Shown here: positions 28,989 to 36,779 of the stretch, piece by piece
How the letters are laid out: every line of letters starts with the position of its first letter
Position numbering within the stretch: position 1 is the stretch's first letter
Assembly: GCF_028737315.1 (NCBI RefSeq)
Contig: NZ_JAQZAO010000015.1
Location: 1 to 64,000, forward strand
Reading direction: 5' to 3'
Length of the DNA stretch: 64,000 nt
Source: Actinomycetospora lemnae
Lineage (GTDB): Bacteria; Actinomycetota; Actinomycetes; Mycobacteriales; Pseudonocardiaceae
Position numbers and translations under genes: made by a program
Notes under the pieces: generated by a model
The model's input: the letters and a program-made list of their open reading frames with translations, nothing else
Database searches by the model: none
What the model was told of the DNA's origin: nothing

Positions 28989-29774
28989 TCACGCCTCGGC
29001 CGGGAACGAGAGGTGCTGGTGGACCATCCGCCAGCCGTCCTCGGTGCGCCGGAAGACGCGCGTGCCGCGCGAGCGGACGCTCTCGCCGTCCGCGGGGGTG
29101 ATCTCGTCGATCCCCCACGACACGGCGAGGTCGCCGCTCGCGACGACGCGCAGGTCGGGGATCGTCCAGTCGACCGGCCCGGGCGAGGACTCCAGCCCCG
29201 CCCGGCACACCTCGCGCACCTCGTCCTTGCCGACGTAGGCCATCTTCCCGGCGTGCTCGTAGGAGACGACGTCGTCGGCGATCGGGGCCACGAGCGCCTC
29301 GAGGTCGCCGGCGGCGGTGTCGGCGGCCCACCGCCGGTGCACGGCGCGGACCGCCTCCTCGTCCTGCTCGGGGATCGGGGTCTCGTCGGGGAACGAGTGG
29401 TGCTCGTGCGCGACCACCCAGCGCCCGCCCTCCCGGCGCAGGCCGAGGGTCAGGCGCAGCCGCTGCGTGGGGTGCGCGGCGAGCCCCTCGGGGGTGTTGC
29501 ACCGCAGCAGGGCGTGGGCGAAGGCCACGTCGTCGCCGGCGGTGACCTCCAGCTCCACGATCTCGAAGCAGGCCCCGCTCGCCTGGTAGTCGAAGAACGG
29601 CGGCCACGTCTGCGCGTACGCCTCGATCCCGCGCACGCCGTCGTGGGGCGGCGGGACGTCGAACATGACGACGTCGCCGCTGTGGTCGGCGAGCACCGTG
29701 TCGAGGTCACCGGCGTGGACGGCGCGGGCCCAGCGCTCGACCAAGTCGCGGATCGCGTGCTCGGCGTCGGACAT
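28989..29774 (-). CDS. Tandem SnoaL/DUF4440-type two-domain protein
   Basis: A 261-residue protein made of two NTF2-like (ketosteroid-isomerase-fold) domains. Domain 1 (1-128) has IRDLVERWARAVHAGDLDTVLADHSGDVVMFDVPPP and ends VVAHEHHSFPDE. Domain 2 (about 138-261) repeats the plan with VRAVHRRWAADTAAGDLEALVAPIADDVVSYEHA and ends MVHQHLSFPAEA. Both halves end in a similar H-x-H-x-SFP strand, so the gene probably arose by internal duplication. It starts at ATG 29774 after GAGGAGGA. The substrate or ligand is unknown. Confidence 0.85.
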   Translation of the reverse strand: MSDAEHAIRDLVERWARAVHAGDLDTVLADHSGDVVMFDVPPPHDGVRGIEAYAQTWPPFFDYQASGACFEIVELEVTAGDDVAFAHALLRCNTPEGLAAHPTQRLRLTLGLRREGGRWVVAHEHHSFPDETPIPEQDEEAVRAVHRRWAADTAAGDLEALVAPIADDVVSYEHAGKMAYVGKDEVREVCRAGLESSPGPVDWTIPDLRVVASGDLAVSWGIDEITPADGESVRSRGTRVFRRTEDGWRMVHQHLSFPAEA

Positions 29775-29862
29775 GGGGTCCTCCTCGGGTGTCGGTGCGT
29801 GTCCTCACCCGGTGGAACCCCCGCGGCGCCGGGGAATCATCGGTCCCGGCGCGGCGTCGTCG

Positions 29863-30447
29863 TCAGTCCGCCAGGAACGCGGCCGGCGGCAGCGCGCCCG
29901 GGTCGCCCGCCGCCCAGTGCTCCGGGTCGGGCCCGAGTGGCGCGAGCGCGCGGACCTGGTCGGCGCACCACGGCGAGATCCCGGGCCAGCTGCCGGCGAG
30001 CACGTCGTCGCGGAACGGCGCCCACGCGACGGTGCGGACCTCGTCGACCTCGCCCGGGTCCGGCTCGCCGGGCGCGCCGGCGGTGCTGGCCACGAAGACC
30101 GGGCACATCTCGTTCTCGGCGACCCCGCCCTGCTCGGCGCGGTAGCGGAAGCCGGGGAGCACGAGGCGCAGCCCGTCGATCTCGATGCCCAGCTCCTGGC
30201 GCGCGCGGCGGCGCACGGCGAGGTCCATGGCCTCGCCCGGCGCCGGGTGGCCGCAGAAGGAGTTGGTCCAGACCCCGGGGAAGGTGGCCTTGCTGCGCGC
30301 ACGCCGGGTGACGACGAGCTCGCCGCGGGCGTCGAACACGTAGCAGGAGAAGGCGAGGTGCAGGGGCGTGGCGTCGTGGTGGACGTCGGCCTTCGCGGCC
30401 GACCCCGCGACCGCGCCCGACTCGTCGAGCAGCACGACCCGTTCCAT
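29863..30447 (-). CDS. idi: Isopentenyl-diphosphate delta-isomerase, type 1
   Basis: A Nudix-family isomerase that interconverts IPP and DMAPP in isoprenoid synthesis. It shows TPLHLAFSCYVFDARGELVVTRRA, the catalytic Cys in WTNSFCGHPAPGE, the Nudix-like RRRARQELGI, and the second catalytic Glu in VAENEMCPVF. The ATG at 30447 gives a 194-residue protein of normal length with GGAGG about 12 bases upstream; in-frame ATG and GTG codons at 30456 and 30459 are alternatives, but the ribosome site lies too close to them. No other isoprenoid gene is nearby. Confidence 0.93.
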   Translation of the reverse strand: MERVVLLDESGAVAGSAAKADVHHDATPLHLAFSCYVFDARGELVVTRRARSKATFPGVWTNSFCGHPAPGEAMDLAVRRRARQELGIEIDGLRLVLPGFRYRAEQGGVAENEMCPVFVASTAGAPGEPDPGEVDEVRTVAWAPFRDDVLAGSWPGISPWCADQVRALAPLGPDPEHWAAGDPGALPPAAFLAD

Positions 30448-30519
30448 GGTCCGCATCACCCTCCAGCTTTCCCTGACCGGTCGCGGGCGGCACGTCGGAC
30501 GCGGTCCGCGAGGCGCGGG

Positions 30520-30720
30520 TCACCCGACCGCGCGGTCCCGGACGTGCAGCAGGGCCGTCTTGTGGGGCAGCGCCACGACGCCGGCGGCGGTGAACCCGGC
30601 CTTCGCGAGCGCGCGGTGCACGGCTGCGTTGCCGCGCTCGGGCTCGCGGACGACGCGCGCGCTGGCGGCGCCGGCCGGGGAAGCGTGGTAAGCAGGTGAG
30701 GTCGGTGGGCCCGGGCTCAT
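30520..30720 (-). pseudogene. Deletion scar of a siderophore-type GNAT acyltransferase gene
   Basis: A short minus-strand frame (ATG 30720 to TGA 30522-30520, 66 residues). It encodes an unstructured start followed by RVVREPERGNAAVHRALAKAGF and VALPHKTALLHVRDRA. The second part closely follows the C-terminal end of IucB/RhbD/MbtK-like N-acyltransferases used in siderophore synthesis (E-P-x-R-N-x-A-V... AGF...LP-K-ALL). The acetyl-CoA-binding core is missing. An iron box lies upstream at 30785-30803, so this looks like what is left after a deletion removed most of an iron-regulated gene. Confidence 0.6.
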
Positions 30721-30784
30721 CCCTCGAGCCGGGGCCCACCTCTCGCCGCTGCCGCTGGGCGCCACCACAACACCCGCGCAGCGA

Positions 30785-30803
30785 TGAGGCAAGCCTAACC
30801 TCA
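30785..30803. promoter_or_regulatory. DtxR/IdeR-type iron box
   Basis: TGAGGCAAGCCTAACCTCA matches the IdeR/DtxR consensus (TWAGGTTAGSCTAACCTWA) at 15 of 19 positions and is itself nearly palindromic at the ends (TGAGG/CCTCA). It lies 65 bases upstream of the acyltransferase scar and overlaps the stop codon of the DUF1707 gene. Confidence 0.72.
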
Positions 30804-31403
30804 TCCCGCGCGCTCGCGCCAGTCCCTCCCGGACGAGTTCTCAGGGCCGTCCGGGCCGCCGTCCCAGCGCCCGTCCCAGCGCCCGTCCCACCGCCGGCGT
30901 CGTGCGTGCCCGGCGTGCCCGAGCAGGACGAACAGCAGCGGCAGCACGAGCAGCCCGCCGACCGAGCCGGTCATCGCCGCCGAGAGCGCGAGCACCGGCA
31001 GCACCATCACCAGCAGCAGCGCGAGCCCCATGCCCACGGCCGGCGCGGCCGCGGGCGTGCGCCCCTGGCGCACCGCGGGAGGGCGCGGCTCGGCGCTCGG
31101 CGCGGGCGGGGGCACGGGCGCGTGCGGCAGCGGCGGGTGCGGCGCGGGCAGGTCGGTGAACAGCGTCTCGAGGTCCGCGCGGTACACCGCCCCGGCCGCC
31201 AGGGCCGACCGGTCGCCGAACTCCTCCACGTCGAGACGCCCGGCGGTGAAGTGCTCCCCCAGGGCGTCGAGGGCGGCCGACCGGTCGGCGTCGCCGACGC
31301 GCAGCCCTCCGGGCCCGGTCGGAGCGGGCGACCCGTCCCGGGCGTGGCGACCCTCCGGGCCGTCCCGGCCGTCGTCCCCCGTGCGGGCATCGTCGGTGTC
31401 CAC
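30801..31403 (-). CDS. DUF1707 (SHOCT-like) membrane protein
   Basis: A 200-residue protein starting at GTG 31403 with AGGAGG just upstream. The DUF1707 domain is clear at about residues 34-80: LRVGDADRSAALDALGEHFTAGRLDVEEFGDRSALA. A Pro/Ala-rich linker leads to two membrane spans (MGLALLLVMVLPVLALSAAMTG and VGGLLVLPLLFVLLGHAG). The tail has the short repeat RWDGRWDGRWDGG. DUF1707 proteins are actinobacterial and of unknown function. Its stop codon falls within the iron box. Confidence 0.82.
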   Translation of the reverse strand: MDTDDARTGDDGRDGPEGRHARDGSPAPTGPGGLRVGDADRSAALDALGEHFTAGRLDVEEFGDRSALAAGAVYRADLETLFTDLPAPHPPLPHAPVPPPAPSAEPRPPAVRQGRTPAAAPAVGMGLALLLVMVLPVLALSAAMTGSVGGLLVLPLLFVLLGHAGHARRRRWDGRWDGRWDGGPDGPENSSGRDWRERAG

Positions 31404-31543
31404 GGCGCCTCCTCCTGCCGGTCGGGCGTCCCCGATGCGCGCGGCCCGGCTCCTCCATCGTGCGCCTCGCGGCGACGGATCGCCGTGAATCCTGCAGACC
31501 GGTGCAGCGGGAGACACGCCCTACCAAGGCGAGGCTCAGCTTT

Positions 31544-31558
31544 CTGGAACCGTTCCAG
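31544..31558. promoter_or_regulatory. CTGGAA-N3-TTCCAG inverted repeat before the VIT gene
   Basis: A perfect 6-bp inverted repeat with a 3-base spacer ends 22 bases before the ATG of the VIT-family gene. It may be an operator. A weaker segment, 13 of 19 to the iron-box consensus, lies just before it at about 31525-31543. Confidence 0.35.
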
Positions 31559-31579
31559 TCTCCATGGGAGCCTGGGGAC

Positions 31580-32296
31580 ATGTCCGCCGACGCCCCCGTC
31601 CACCCGGAACCGCACGGCGGCGAGCTGTCCCAGCGCCTGAACTGGCTGCGCGCCGGGGTGCTCGGCGCCAACGACGGCATCGTCTCCACCGCCGGCCTCG
31701 TCGTCGGCGTCGCCGGCGCGACCGTGGAGCGCGGTCCGATCGCGACGGCGGGGATCGCGGGTCTCGTCGCCGGCGCGGTGTCGATGGCCCTCGGCGAGTA
31801 CGTGTCGGTGTCGAGCCAGCGCGACGCGGAGCGGGCCCAGCTCGCGAAGGAGACCCGGGAGCTGCACGAGGCCCCCGAGCAGGAGCTCGCGGAGCTCGCC
31901 GCGCTCTACGAGGGCAAGGGCCTCTCGCCCGCGACCGCGCGGCAGGTGGCGATCGAGCTCACCGAGCACGACGCGCTCGGCGCCCACCTCGAGGCCGAGC
32001 TGCACCTCGACCCCGACGAGCTGACCAGCCCCTGGCGCGCCGCCGGGGCCTCGGCGGTCTCGTTCGTGATCGGCGCGCTGCTGCCGCTGGTCGCCGTGCT
32101 CGCGACGCCGCCGACCTGGCGGGTGCCGGTGACCGTCGCCGTCGTGCTCCTCGCCCTCGGGCTCGCGGGCTGGCTCGGCGCCCGCCTCGGGGGGGCGACA
32201 CCGCGACGGGCGGTGGCGCGCGTGGTGCTCGGGGGCGCGCTCGGGCTCGCCGTGACCTACGGGATCGGCTGGCTGGTGGGCGGCACGATCGGCTGA
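31580..32296 (+). CDS. VIT1/CCC1 family iron/manganese transporter
   Basis: A 238-residue membrane protein of the VIT/CCC1 family, which exports or stores Fe2+ or Mn2+. The ATG at 31580 follows TGGGGA. Marks are LNWLRAGVLGANDGIVSTAGLVVGVAGA (span 1), AGAVSMALGEYVSVSSQRDAERAQLAKE, a hydrophilic Glu-rich metal-binding segment (about 80-140), and three further spans ending ALGLAVTYGIGWLVGGTIG. The nearby iron box would fit a metal role, but it is not in this promoter. The end overlaps the convergent WYL gene by 40 bases. Confidence 0.9.
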   Translation: MSADAPVHPEPHGGELSQRLNWLRAGVLGANDGIVSTAGLVVGVAGATVERGPIATAGIAGLVAGAVSMALGEYVSVSSQRDAERAQLAKETRELHEAPEQELAELAALYEGKGLSPATARQVAIELTEHDALGAHLEAELHLDPDELTSPWRAAGASAVSFVIGALLPLVAVLATPPTWRVPVTVAVVLLALGLAGWLGARLGGATPRRAVARVVLGGALGLAVTYGIGWLVGGTIG

Positions 32297-33273
32297 GCCG
32301 GCTGAGCCGGCCGCCCGACGGCCCGGGTGTAGCGGTCCGCGACCCGGCGCAGCTCGTCGACCAGCGCGTCCGGGGACTCCACGACGAAGTCGGCGTCGAG
32401 GCCGGTGAGGATCAGCGCCGCCGAGCGCGCGTCGTCCGAAGCCAGCGACACGCGGCACTCCTGCGGGCCGAGCTCGTCGACCCGCACCTGGTCGGTCCAG
32501 ATCGTGGCGCGCACCTGCGGCGCCGGCGCCGCGACGCGCACCACGCAGCGGAAGGGCCGGACGTCGGCGACGCGGTCGGCGACGAACGCCGCCGGGTCGC
32601 CGCCGGGGATCTCCCGCGGCGCGAACCGGGGCCCGGTGGGCAGGCCGTCGGGGGCGAGGCGCGGGACGAGGCGGTCGACGCGCAGGGTGCGCCAGTCCTC
32701 GCGGTCGCGGTCCCAGGCCACCAGGTACCAGCGCCGCCCCCACGCGACGAGGTGGATCGGCTCGATGCGCCGGCGGGTCGGCGTGCCGTCGCGGGCCGTG
32801 TAGTCGATCTCCAGCACGCGCCGGTCCCGGCAGGCGCCGCCGACGGCGGCCAGCACCGACGCGTCCACCGACGGCGCGACGCGGGGCGCCACCGTCGCCA
32901 CCGGCATCGCGGCGATCCGGTGCCGCAGCCGCGCGGGCAGGATGCGCTCGAGCTTGACCAGCGCCGCCAGCGCCGTCTCCCCCGTGCCCGCCACCCCGGA
33001 GCCGGCCGCGGTCCGCAGGGTCACCGCCACCGCGACGGCCTCGTCGTCGTCGAGCAGCAGCGGGGGCAGCGCCGCGCCCGCGCCGAGGCGGTAACCGCCG
33101 CCCGGCCCGAAGTCGACCTCGACCGGGTAGTCCAGGCCGCGCAGCTTGTCGACGTCCCGGCGCACGGTGCGGGTGGTGACGCCCATGCGCTCGGCGAGCT
33201 CCGGCCCCGTCCACTCCGGGCGGGCCTGGAGCAGCGAGAGCAGGCGCAGCAGGCGGGCGGACGTCTCGAGCAC
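32257..33273 (-). CDS. WYL-domain transcriptional regulator
   Basis: A 338-residue regulator starting at GTG 33273. The N-terminal HTH (HTH_11 type) shows ARLLRLLSLLQARPEWTGPELAERMGVTTRTVRRDVDKLRGLDYPVEV. A middle segment has LPPLLLDDDEAVAVAVTL. The WYL domain is present as HLVAWGRRWYLVAWDRDREDWRTLRVDRL, followed by a WCX-type C-terminus. WYL domains sense ligands such as nucleotides or single-stranded nucleic acid. Convergent overlap with the VIT gene is 40 bases. No target is evident. Confidence 0.92.
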   Translation of the reverse strand: MLETSARLLRLLSLLQARPEWTGPELAERMGVTTRTVRRDVDKLRGLDYPVEVDFGPGGGYRLGAGAALPPLLLDDDEAVAVAVTLRTAAGSGVAGTGETALAALVKLERILPARLRHRIAAMPVATVAPRVAPSVDASVLAAVGGACRDRRVLEIDYTARDGTPTRRRIEPIHLVAWGRRWYLVAWDRDREDWRTLRVDRLVPRLAPDGLPTGPRFAPREIPGGDPAAFVADRVADVRPFRCVVRVAAPAPQVRATIWTDQVRVDELGPQECRVSLASDDARSAALILTGLDADFVVESPDALVDELRRVADRYTRAVGRPAQPAQPIVPPTSQPIP

Positions 33274-33321
33274 GCCGCCAGTGTGCCCGGCGAGGCGGAC
33301 AGGAACGGTCCGCTTCCACGA

Positions 33322-34119
33322 TCAGGCCTCGAACGCCGCCCGCACCCCGTCGAGGCTGCCGAGGATCGCGGGCACGTCCGACCACACGGTGACCAGCGCG
33401 AACCCGTCGGCGGCCCGGGCGGCCGCGTACTCCGGCCGGGTCGCGTGCACCGCGGCGCGCGTCCCGGCCGCCGCGCAGGCGGCGAGCACGCGCCGGAACG
33501 CGTCGTGGATCGCCGGCTCCTCGCGGTCCTGGGCCGCCCCGATCCCGAGCGCGACGCCGAGGTCCCCGGGACCGACGAACAGGCCGTCCAGCCCCGGCAC
33601 CGCGGCGATCTCGTCGGCGCGGTCGAGCGCGTCGGCCGTCTCGACCATGGCGAGGGCGAGCACGGTGTCGGCGGCCGCGACCGGGTCGTCGCCGGGACGC
33701 AGGGCCGTGCGCACCGGCCCGAACGAGCGGCGGCCCACCGGCGGGTACCGGCACGCGGCGACGAGCTCGCGGGCAGCGGCCGCGTCGGACACCATCGGCG
33801 CGATCACGCCCCGCACGCCCAGGTCGAGCACGAACCCGACCGTGGCCTCGTCGACGGCGGGCAGCCGCACCAGCGGCGCGAGCCCGTGCGCGGCGATCGC
33901 GCGGACGGCGTCGGCGCTGCGGGCACGGTCGAACAGCCCGTGCTGCAGGTCGAGGGTGACGGCGTCGAGCAGGCCCCGGCCGGCCGCGTGGGCCGCGACG
34001 ACCTCGACGAGGTGCGGGTCCGGGACGGTCAGCCAGCCGTTGCGCGCCGCGCGCCCGGCGGCCCACGCCGCCCGGACCGCGTCGGGGGCCGAGTCGGGGG
34101 CGAGCGCAGGATCCGTCAC
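33322..34119 (-). CDS. HpcH/HpaI aldolase family protein
   Basis: A 265-residue TIM-barrel protein starting at a GTG (34119). Family marks include AVTLDLQHGLFDRA (the usual metal-site E/D-H-G region), PLVRLPAVDEATVGFVLDLGVRGVIAPMV, CRYPPVGRRSFGPVR, ALAMVETADALDRADEIAAVPGLDGLFVGPGDLGVALG, and the C-terminal catalytic region. The loop normally reads D-x-E-H; here it is DLQHG. It would cleave or form 2-keto-3-deoxy sugar-acid-like substrates with a divalent metal. The substrate is not evident and the gene stands alone. Confidence 0.88.
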   Translation of the reverse strand: MTDPALAPDSAPDAVRAAWAAGRAARNGWLTVPDPHLVEVVAAHAAGRGLLDAVTLDLQHGLFDRARSADAVRAIAAHGLAPLVRLPAVDEATVGFVLDLGVRGVIAPMVSDAAAARELVAACRYPPVGRRSFGPVRTALRPGDDPVAAADTVLALAMVETADALDRADEIAAVPGLDGLFVGPGDLGVALGIGAAQDREEPAIHDAFRRVLAACAAAGTRAAVHATRPEYAAARAADGFALVTVWSDVPAILGSLDGVRAAFEA

Positions 34120-34253
34120 AGGGCGACACCGCTTCCGCGTCGGCGCATCGGGGGCCTCGGCAGGGTAGGGCGCCGAGACCTCGGTCACCTTCGCGGGAGC
34201 TGCTCCGTTCGAGGGAACCCCACCGGTGATCCGTGCCCGTACGATCGCGGGCG

Positions 34254-34475
34254 ATGGCCACGACCGCCCCCGCTGCACCGCGCTTCCGCTTCGCGCGCGA
34301 CACCCGCTACACGATCACCGTCCGCGACGACGAGGGCGAGCGCCGCGAGGTGGTCCTCGACGCCTACCAGGGCTGGCTCGCCGGCCCCGACGGCATCCGC
34401 CACCGCTTCGGCGCGCACCGGCGCACCCGCACCGAGGTGCGCGACGACCGCATCCGGACCGTCGTCGGTCCCTGA
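34254..34475 (+). CDS. Small hypothetical protein
   Basis: A 73-residue basic protein starting at ATG 34254. It contains RFRFARDTRYTITVRDDEGERREVVLDAYQGWLAGPDGIRHRFGAHRR. No family is recognised. The charged, beta-strand-like pattern could form a small barrel. A large hairpin terminator follows 15 bases after the stop, which supports its being a real transcription unit. Confidence 0.5.
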   Translation: MATTAPAAPRFRFARDTRYTITVRDDEGERREVVLDAYQGWLAGPDGIRHRFGAHRRTRTEVRDDRIRTVVGP

Positions 34476-34490
34476 CACCGCCGCACGGCG

Positions 34491-34537
34491 GTCACCGGCC
34501 GGTGTCGCTCGTCGAGCGAGCGACACCGGCCGGTGAC
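34491..34537. terminator. Long perfect hairpin, bidirectional terminator
   Basis: Two 21-bp perfect inverted arms (34491-34511 and 34517-34537) around the 5-base loop tcgag. Each arm contains caccggccggtg, which is itself a palindrome. It ends the small gene and could also terminate the convergent LuxR gene. Confidence 0.8.
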
Positions 34538-34614
34538 CGCGCAGCGTGTCCTCCCCGACCTCCTGCCGCCTCCGACCCGGCGGGACGTCGTGGGGTGCCT
34601 CCCGACCGCGGGGG

Positions 34615-35223
34615 TCAGGAGACGAGGCCGCAGCGGAAGCCCTGGGCGACGGCCTGGGCGCGGTCCGCGGCCGAGAGCTTGCGGAACAGCCGGCGGGCGT
34701 GGGTCTTCACCGTGTCCTCGGACAGGTAGAGCTCGCGGCCGATCTGGCCGTTGCTCTTGCCCTGGCTCATCCCGCGCAGGACCTGCATCTCCCGCTCGGT
34801 GAGGTTGACGCCCGCGCCCGGCGAGGCGGTGCGCTGCATCGGCATCGCGCCGGCCTCCGCGCCGACGGCCGAGTGTGCGAGCGCGGCGACCAGCTCGGGG
34901 CGCGAGGCGTCCCAGCGCAGGTAGCCGCGGGCCCCGCCCGCGATCGCGGCGGCGATGCTGCCGGCGTCGTCGGGGGCGCCGAAGACCATGACGTTGGCCT
35001 GGGGGTGCGCGGCCATGAGGCGACGGGTCGCCTCGGCGCCCGAGGCCACCGCGCGCTGGGTGCCCACGAACACGACGTCCGCGCTCTGGCGGGCGTAGCG
35101 GGTGAGCAGCTCGTCCGCGGTGGACACGCAGTCGATGCGCTGGACACCGGGCACCGCGGACATGACGCGCGTCAGGCCCTCGCGGACACTGCGCCGGTCG
35201 TCGCAGATCAGAACCGTCCTCAT
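34615..35223 (-). CDS. LuxR-type regulator with degenerate receiver domain
   Basis: A 202-residue protein starting at ATG 35223. Residues 1-120 have the receiver fold (MRTVLICDDRRSVREGLTRV, conserved acidic pair at 8-9). The phospho-acceptor position reads VVFVGTQRA, with Gly near residue 54 in place of Asp, and the conserved Lys region reads GYLRWDA. The C-terminal LuxR HTH is intact: LTEREMQVLRGMSQGKSNGQIGRELYLSEDTVKTHARRLFRKL. It is therefore a pseudo-response regulator that cannot be phosphorylated in the usual way. No histidine kinase is adjacent. Confidence 0.88.
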   Translation of the reverse strand: MRTVLICDDRRSVREGLTRVMSAVPGVQRIDCVSTADELLTRYARQSADVVFVGTQRAVASGAEATRRLMAAHPQANVMVFGAPDDAGSIAAAIAGGARGYLRWDASRPELVAALAHSAVGAEAGAMPMQRTASPGAGVNLTEREMQVLRGMSQGKSNGQIGRELYLSEDTVKTHARRLFRKLSAADRAQAVAQGFRCGLVS

Positions 35224-35344
35224 ACAGACTCCGTCCGGGTGGGGAGGCCGCCCGCCGTGAGCACGGCGGGCGCTGCTCCCCTCATCGGTCACCCCACCCG
35301 TCCGCTTGACCCCCGAATGACAACAGCGTGGTTAGGAACCCCCG

Positions 35345-35806
35345 ATGGAGTGGCAGCGCGATCCTCGCCGTGTCCTGGTCGTCAACGGCCCGAACCTGGA
35401 TCTCCTCGGGCGCCGCGAGCCCGAGGTCTACGGCACCGACACCCTCGACGACCTGGTGCAACGATGCCGCCGCACCGCCGCCGACCTCGGCCTCGAGGTG
35501 GACGCGCGGCAGAGCAACCACGAGGGCGTGCTCATCGACGCCGTCCACGAGGCCATGACCGGCCACGGCGGAGTGATCATCAATCCGGGCGGCTACACGC
35601 ACACGTCCGTGGCCCTGCGCGACGCGCTGGCCGCGCTGCCCGTGCCCGTCGTCGAGGTGCACCTGTCGAACGTCCATGCACGGGAGGCGTTCCGGTCGCA
35701 CTCGTACGTGTCCCCGGTGGCCACGGCCGTAATCGCGGGCGCCGGGATCACCGGCTACGACCTCGCGCTGCGTTTCCTCGCCGAGCGGATCGTGCGCCGG
35801 GCCTGA
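35345..35806 (+). CDS. aroQ: 3-dehydroquinate dehydratase, type II
   Basis: A 153-residue type II dehydroquinase of the shikimate pathway. Signatures are [25 protein letters not shown] (catalytic Tyr in the loop), [56 protein letters not shown] with the catalytic His, and [11 protein letters not shown]. Length is normal. It stands alone with no other aro gene close by. Its start lies 121 bases from that of the divergent LuxR-like gene. Confidence 0.96.
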   Translation: MEWQRDPRRVLVVNGPNLDLLGRREPEVYGTDTLDDLVQRCRRTAADLGLEVDARQSNHEGVLIDAVHEAMTGHGGVIINPGGYTHTSVALRDALAALPVPVVEVHLSNVHAREAFRSHSYVSPVATAVIAGAGITGYDLALRFLAERIVRRA

Positions 35807-35809
35807 CCG

Positions 35810-36757
35810 TCAGTCGCCGTCGCGCAGCCCCGCCCGGGCCGCCAGCGCGGCCAGCTCGCCGGCGAGGGCGTCGGGGAACTGCAGCGGCAGGAAGTGCGAT
35901 CCGGGCAGGCGCGCGAGCCGCGCGTCGGGCAGTGCCGCGGCGAGCGCGGCCATGTCCGCGGGCGGGGCGAGGGTGTCGTAGTCGCCCGCGACGACCGTCG
36001 CGGGCATCGTCAGCGTCGCGAGGTCCTCGTCCGCGGGGGCCTCGTGCTCGGCGGCCGCGAGCACCATCCGCGAGAACCACGTCCAGTCGTGGCGGGCGAA
36101 CTGGCGCGCGACCTCGGCGAGGGTCACGAGGGGCGCCGCGGTCCCGGTCGGGTCGAGCTGGGCGGGGTCGAGGCCCGCGCGCCCGAAGGCGTCGCGGCTC
36201 GCGTCCATGGTGCGGGGCAGCAGGTCGATCACCCCGGCGACCGGTGGCCCGACCACCCGCAGCAGCCAGCCCCCGAGCTGCGCGGCGCGCCGGTGCACGC
36301 CCTCGGGCAGCGGGGTGGGCAGCGGGCCGCGGGGCAGCACCCGGAACGCACCGGTGGCCACACCGCCGAGGGCGAGCAGGCCCGCGACCCGGTCGGGGGC
36401 GCGGCGCGCGGCCTCGATCGCGACGGCCACGCCGACCGACCAGCCGATGACGACGGCCCGGTCCATCCCGGCGTCGTCCATCACCGCGAGCAGGTCCTCG
36501 GCGTGGTCGGCGACCCCGATGCGCGTCTCGTCGGCCGGGCGCTCCGAGCCGCCCAGCCCGCGGTGGTGCCAGCTGGTGGCGTGGTAGCCGCTGTCCTCGC
36601 CGTGCAGGAACGGCCACGCCGTCGCGCTCGCGCCGAGCCCGTTGGACAGCACGACCGGGACGCCCGCGGCGCCGTTGTCCCAGCGCCGCAGGCGTGTGCC
36701 GTCGCGCGCGAGCAGATCGGTGACCCGCCCGCCCCCGTCCTCGTCGGCGGCCGTCAC
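35810..36757 (-). CDS. Alpha/beta hydrolase
   Basis: A 315-residue alpha/beta-hydrolase-fold protein starting at GTG 36757 (a second GTG about 11 codons later is also possible). It has VPVVLSNGLGASATAWPFL (oxyanion region), the nucleophile elbow VVIGWSVGVAVAIEAARR (GWSVG, Ser nucleophile), the acid in VVAGDYDTLAPPADM and the His in LPGSHFLPLQFP. Substrate unknown. Only 3 bases separate its end from aroQ. The NDH-2-like gene upstream ends 22 bases before its start and may be co-transcribed. Confidence 0.88.
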   Translation of the reverse strand: MTAADEDGGGRVTDLLARDGTRLRRWDNGAAGVPVVLSNGLGASATAWPFLHGEDSGYHATSWHHRGLGGSERPADETRIGVADHAEDLLAVMDDAGMDRAVVIGWSVGVAVAIEAARRAPDRVAGLLALGGVATGAFRVLPRGPLPTPLPEGVHRRAAQLGGWLLRVVGPPVAGVIDLLPRTMDASRDAFGRAGLDPAQLDPTGTAAPLVTLAEVARQFARHDWTWFSRMVLAAAEHEAPADEDLATLTMPATVVAGDYDTLAPPADMAALAAALPDARLARLPGSHFLPLQFPDALAGELAALAARAGLRDGD

Positions 36758-36779
36758 GGCGGGCCGCCCCCGGCGTCGC

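Noticed and set aside
31525-31543. Second iron box before the VIT gene
   Set aside because: Only 13 of 19 positions match and the symmetry is poor, so it is not called as a site.
31007-34303. 1098-codon minus-strand open frame spanning the DUF1707, VIT, WYL and aldolase genes
   Set aside because: It crosses four recognisable genes in a different frame and encodes mostly Arg/Ala/Pro. It is a product of third-position GC bias.
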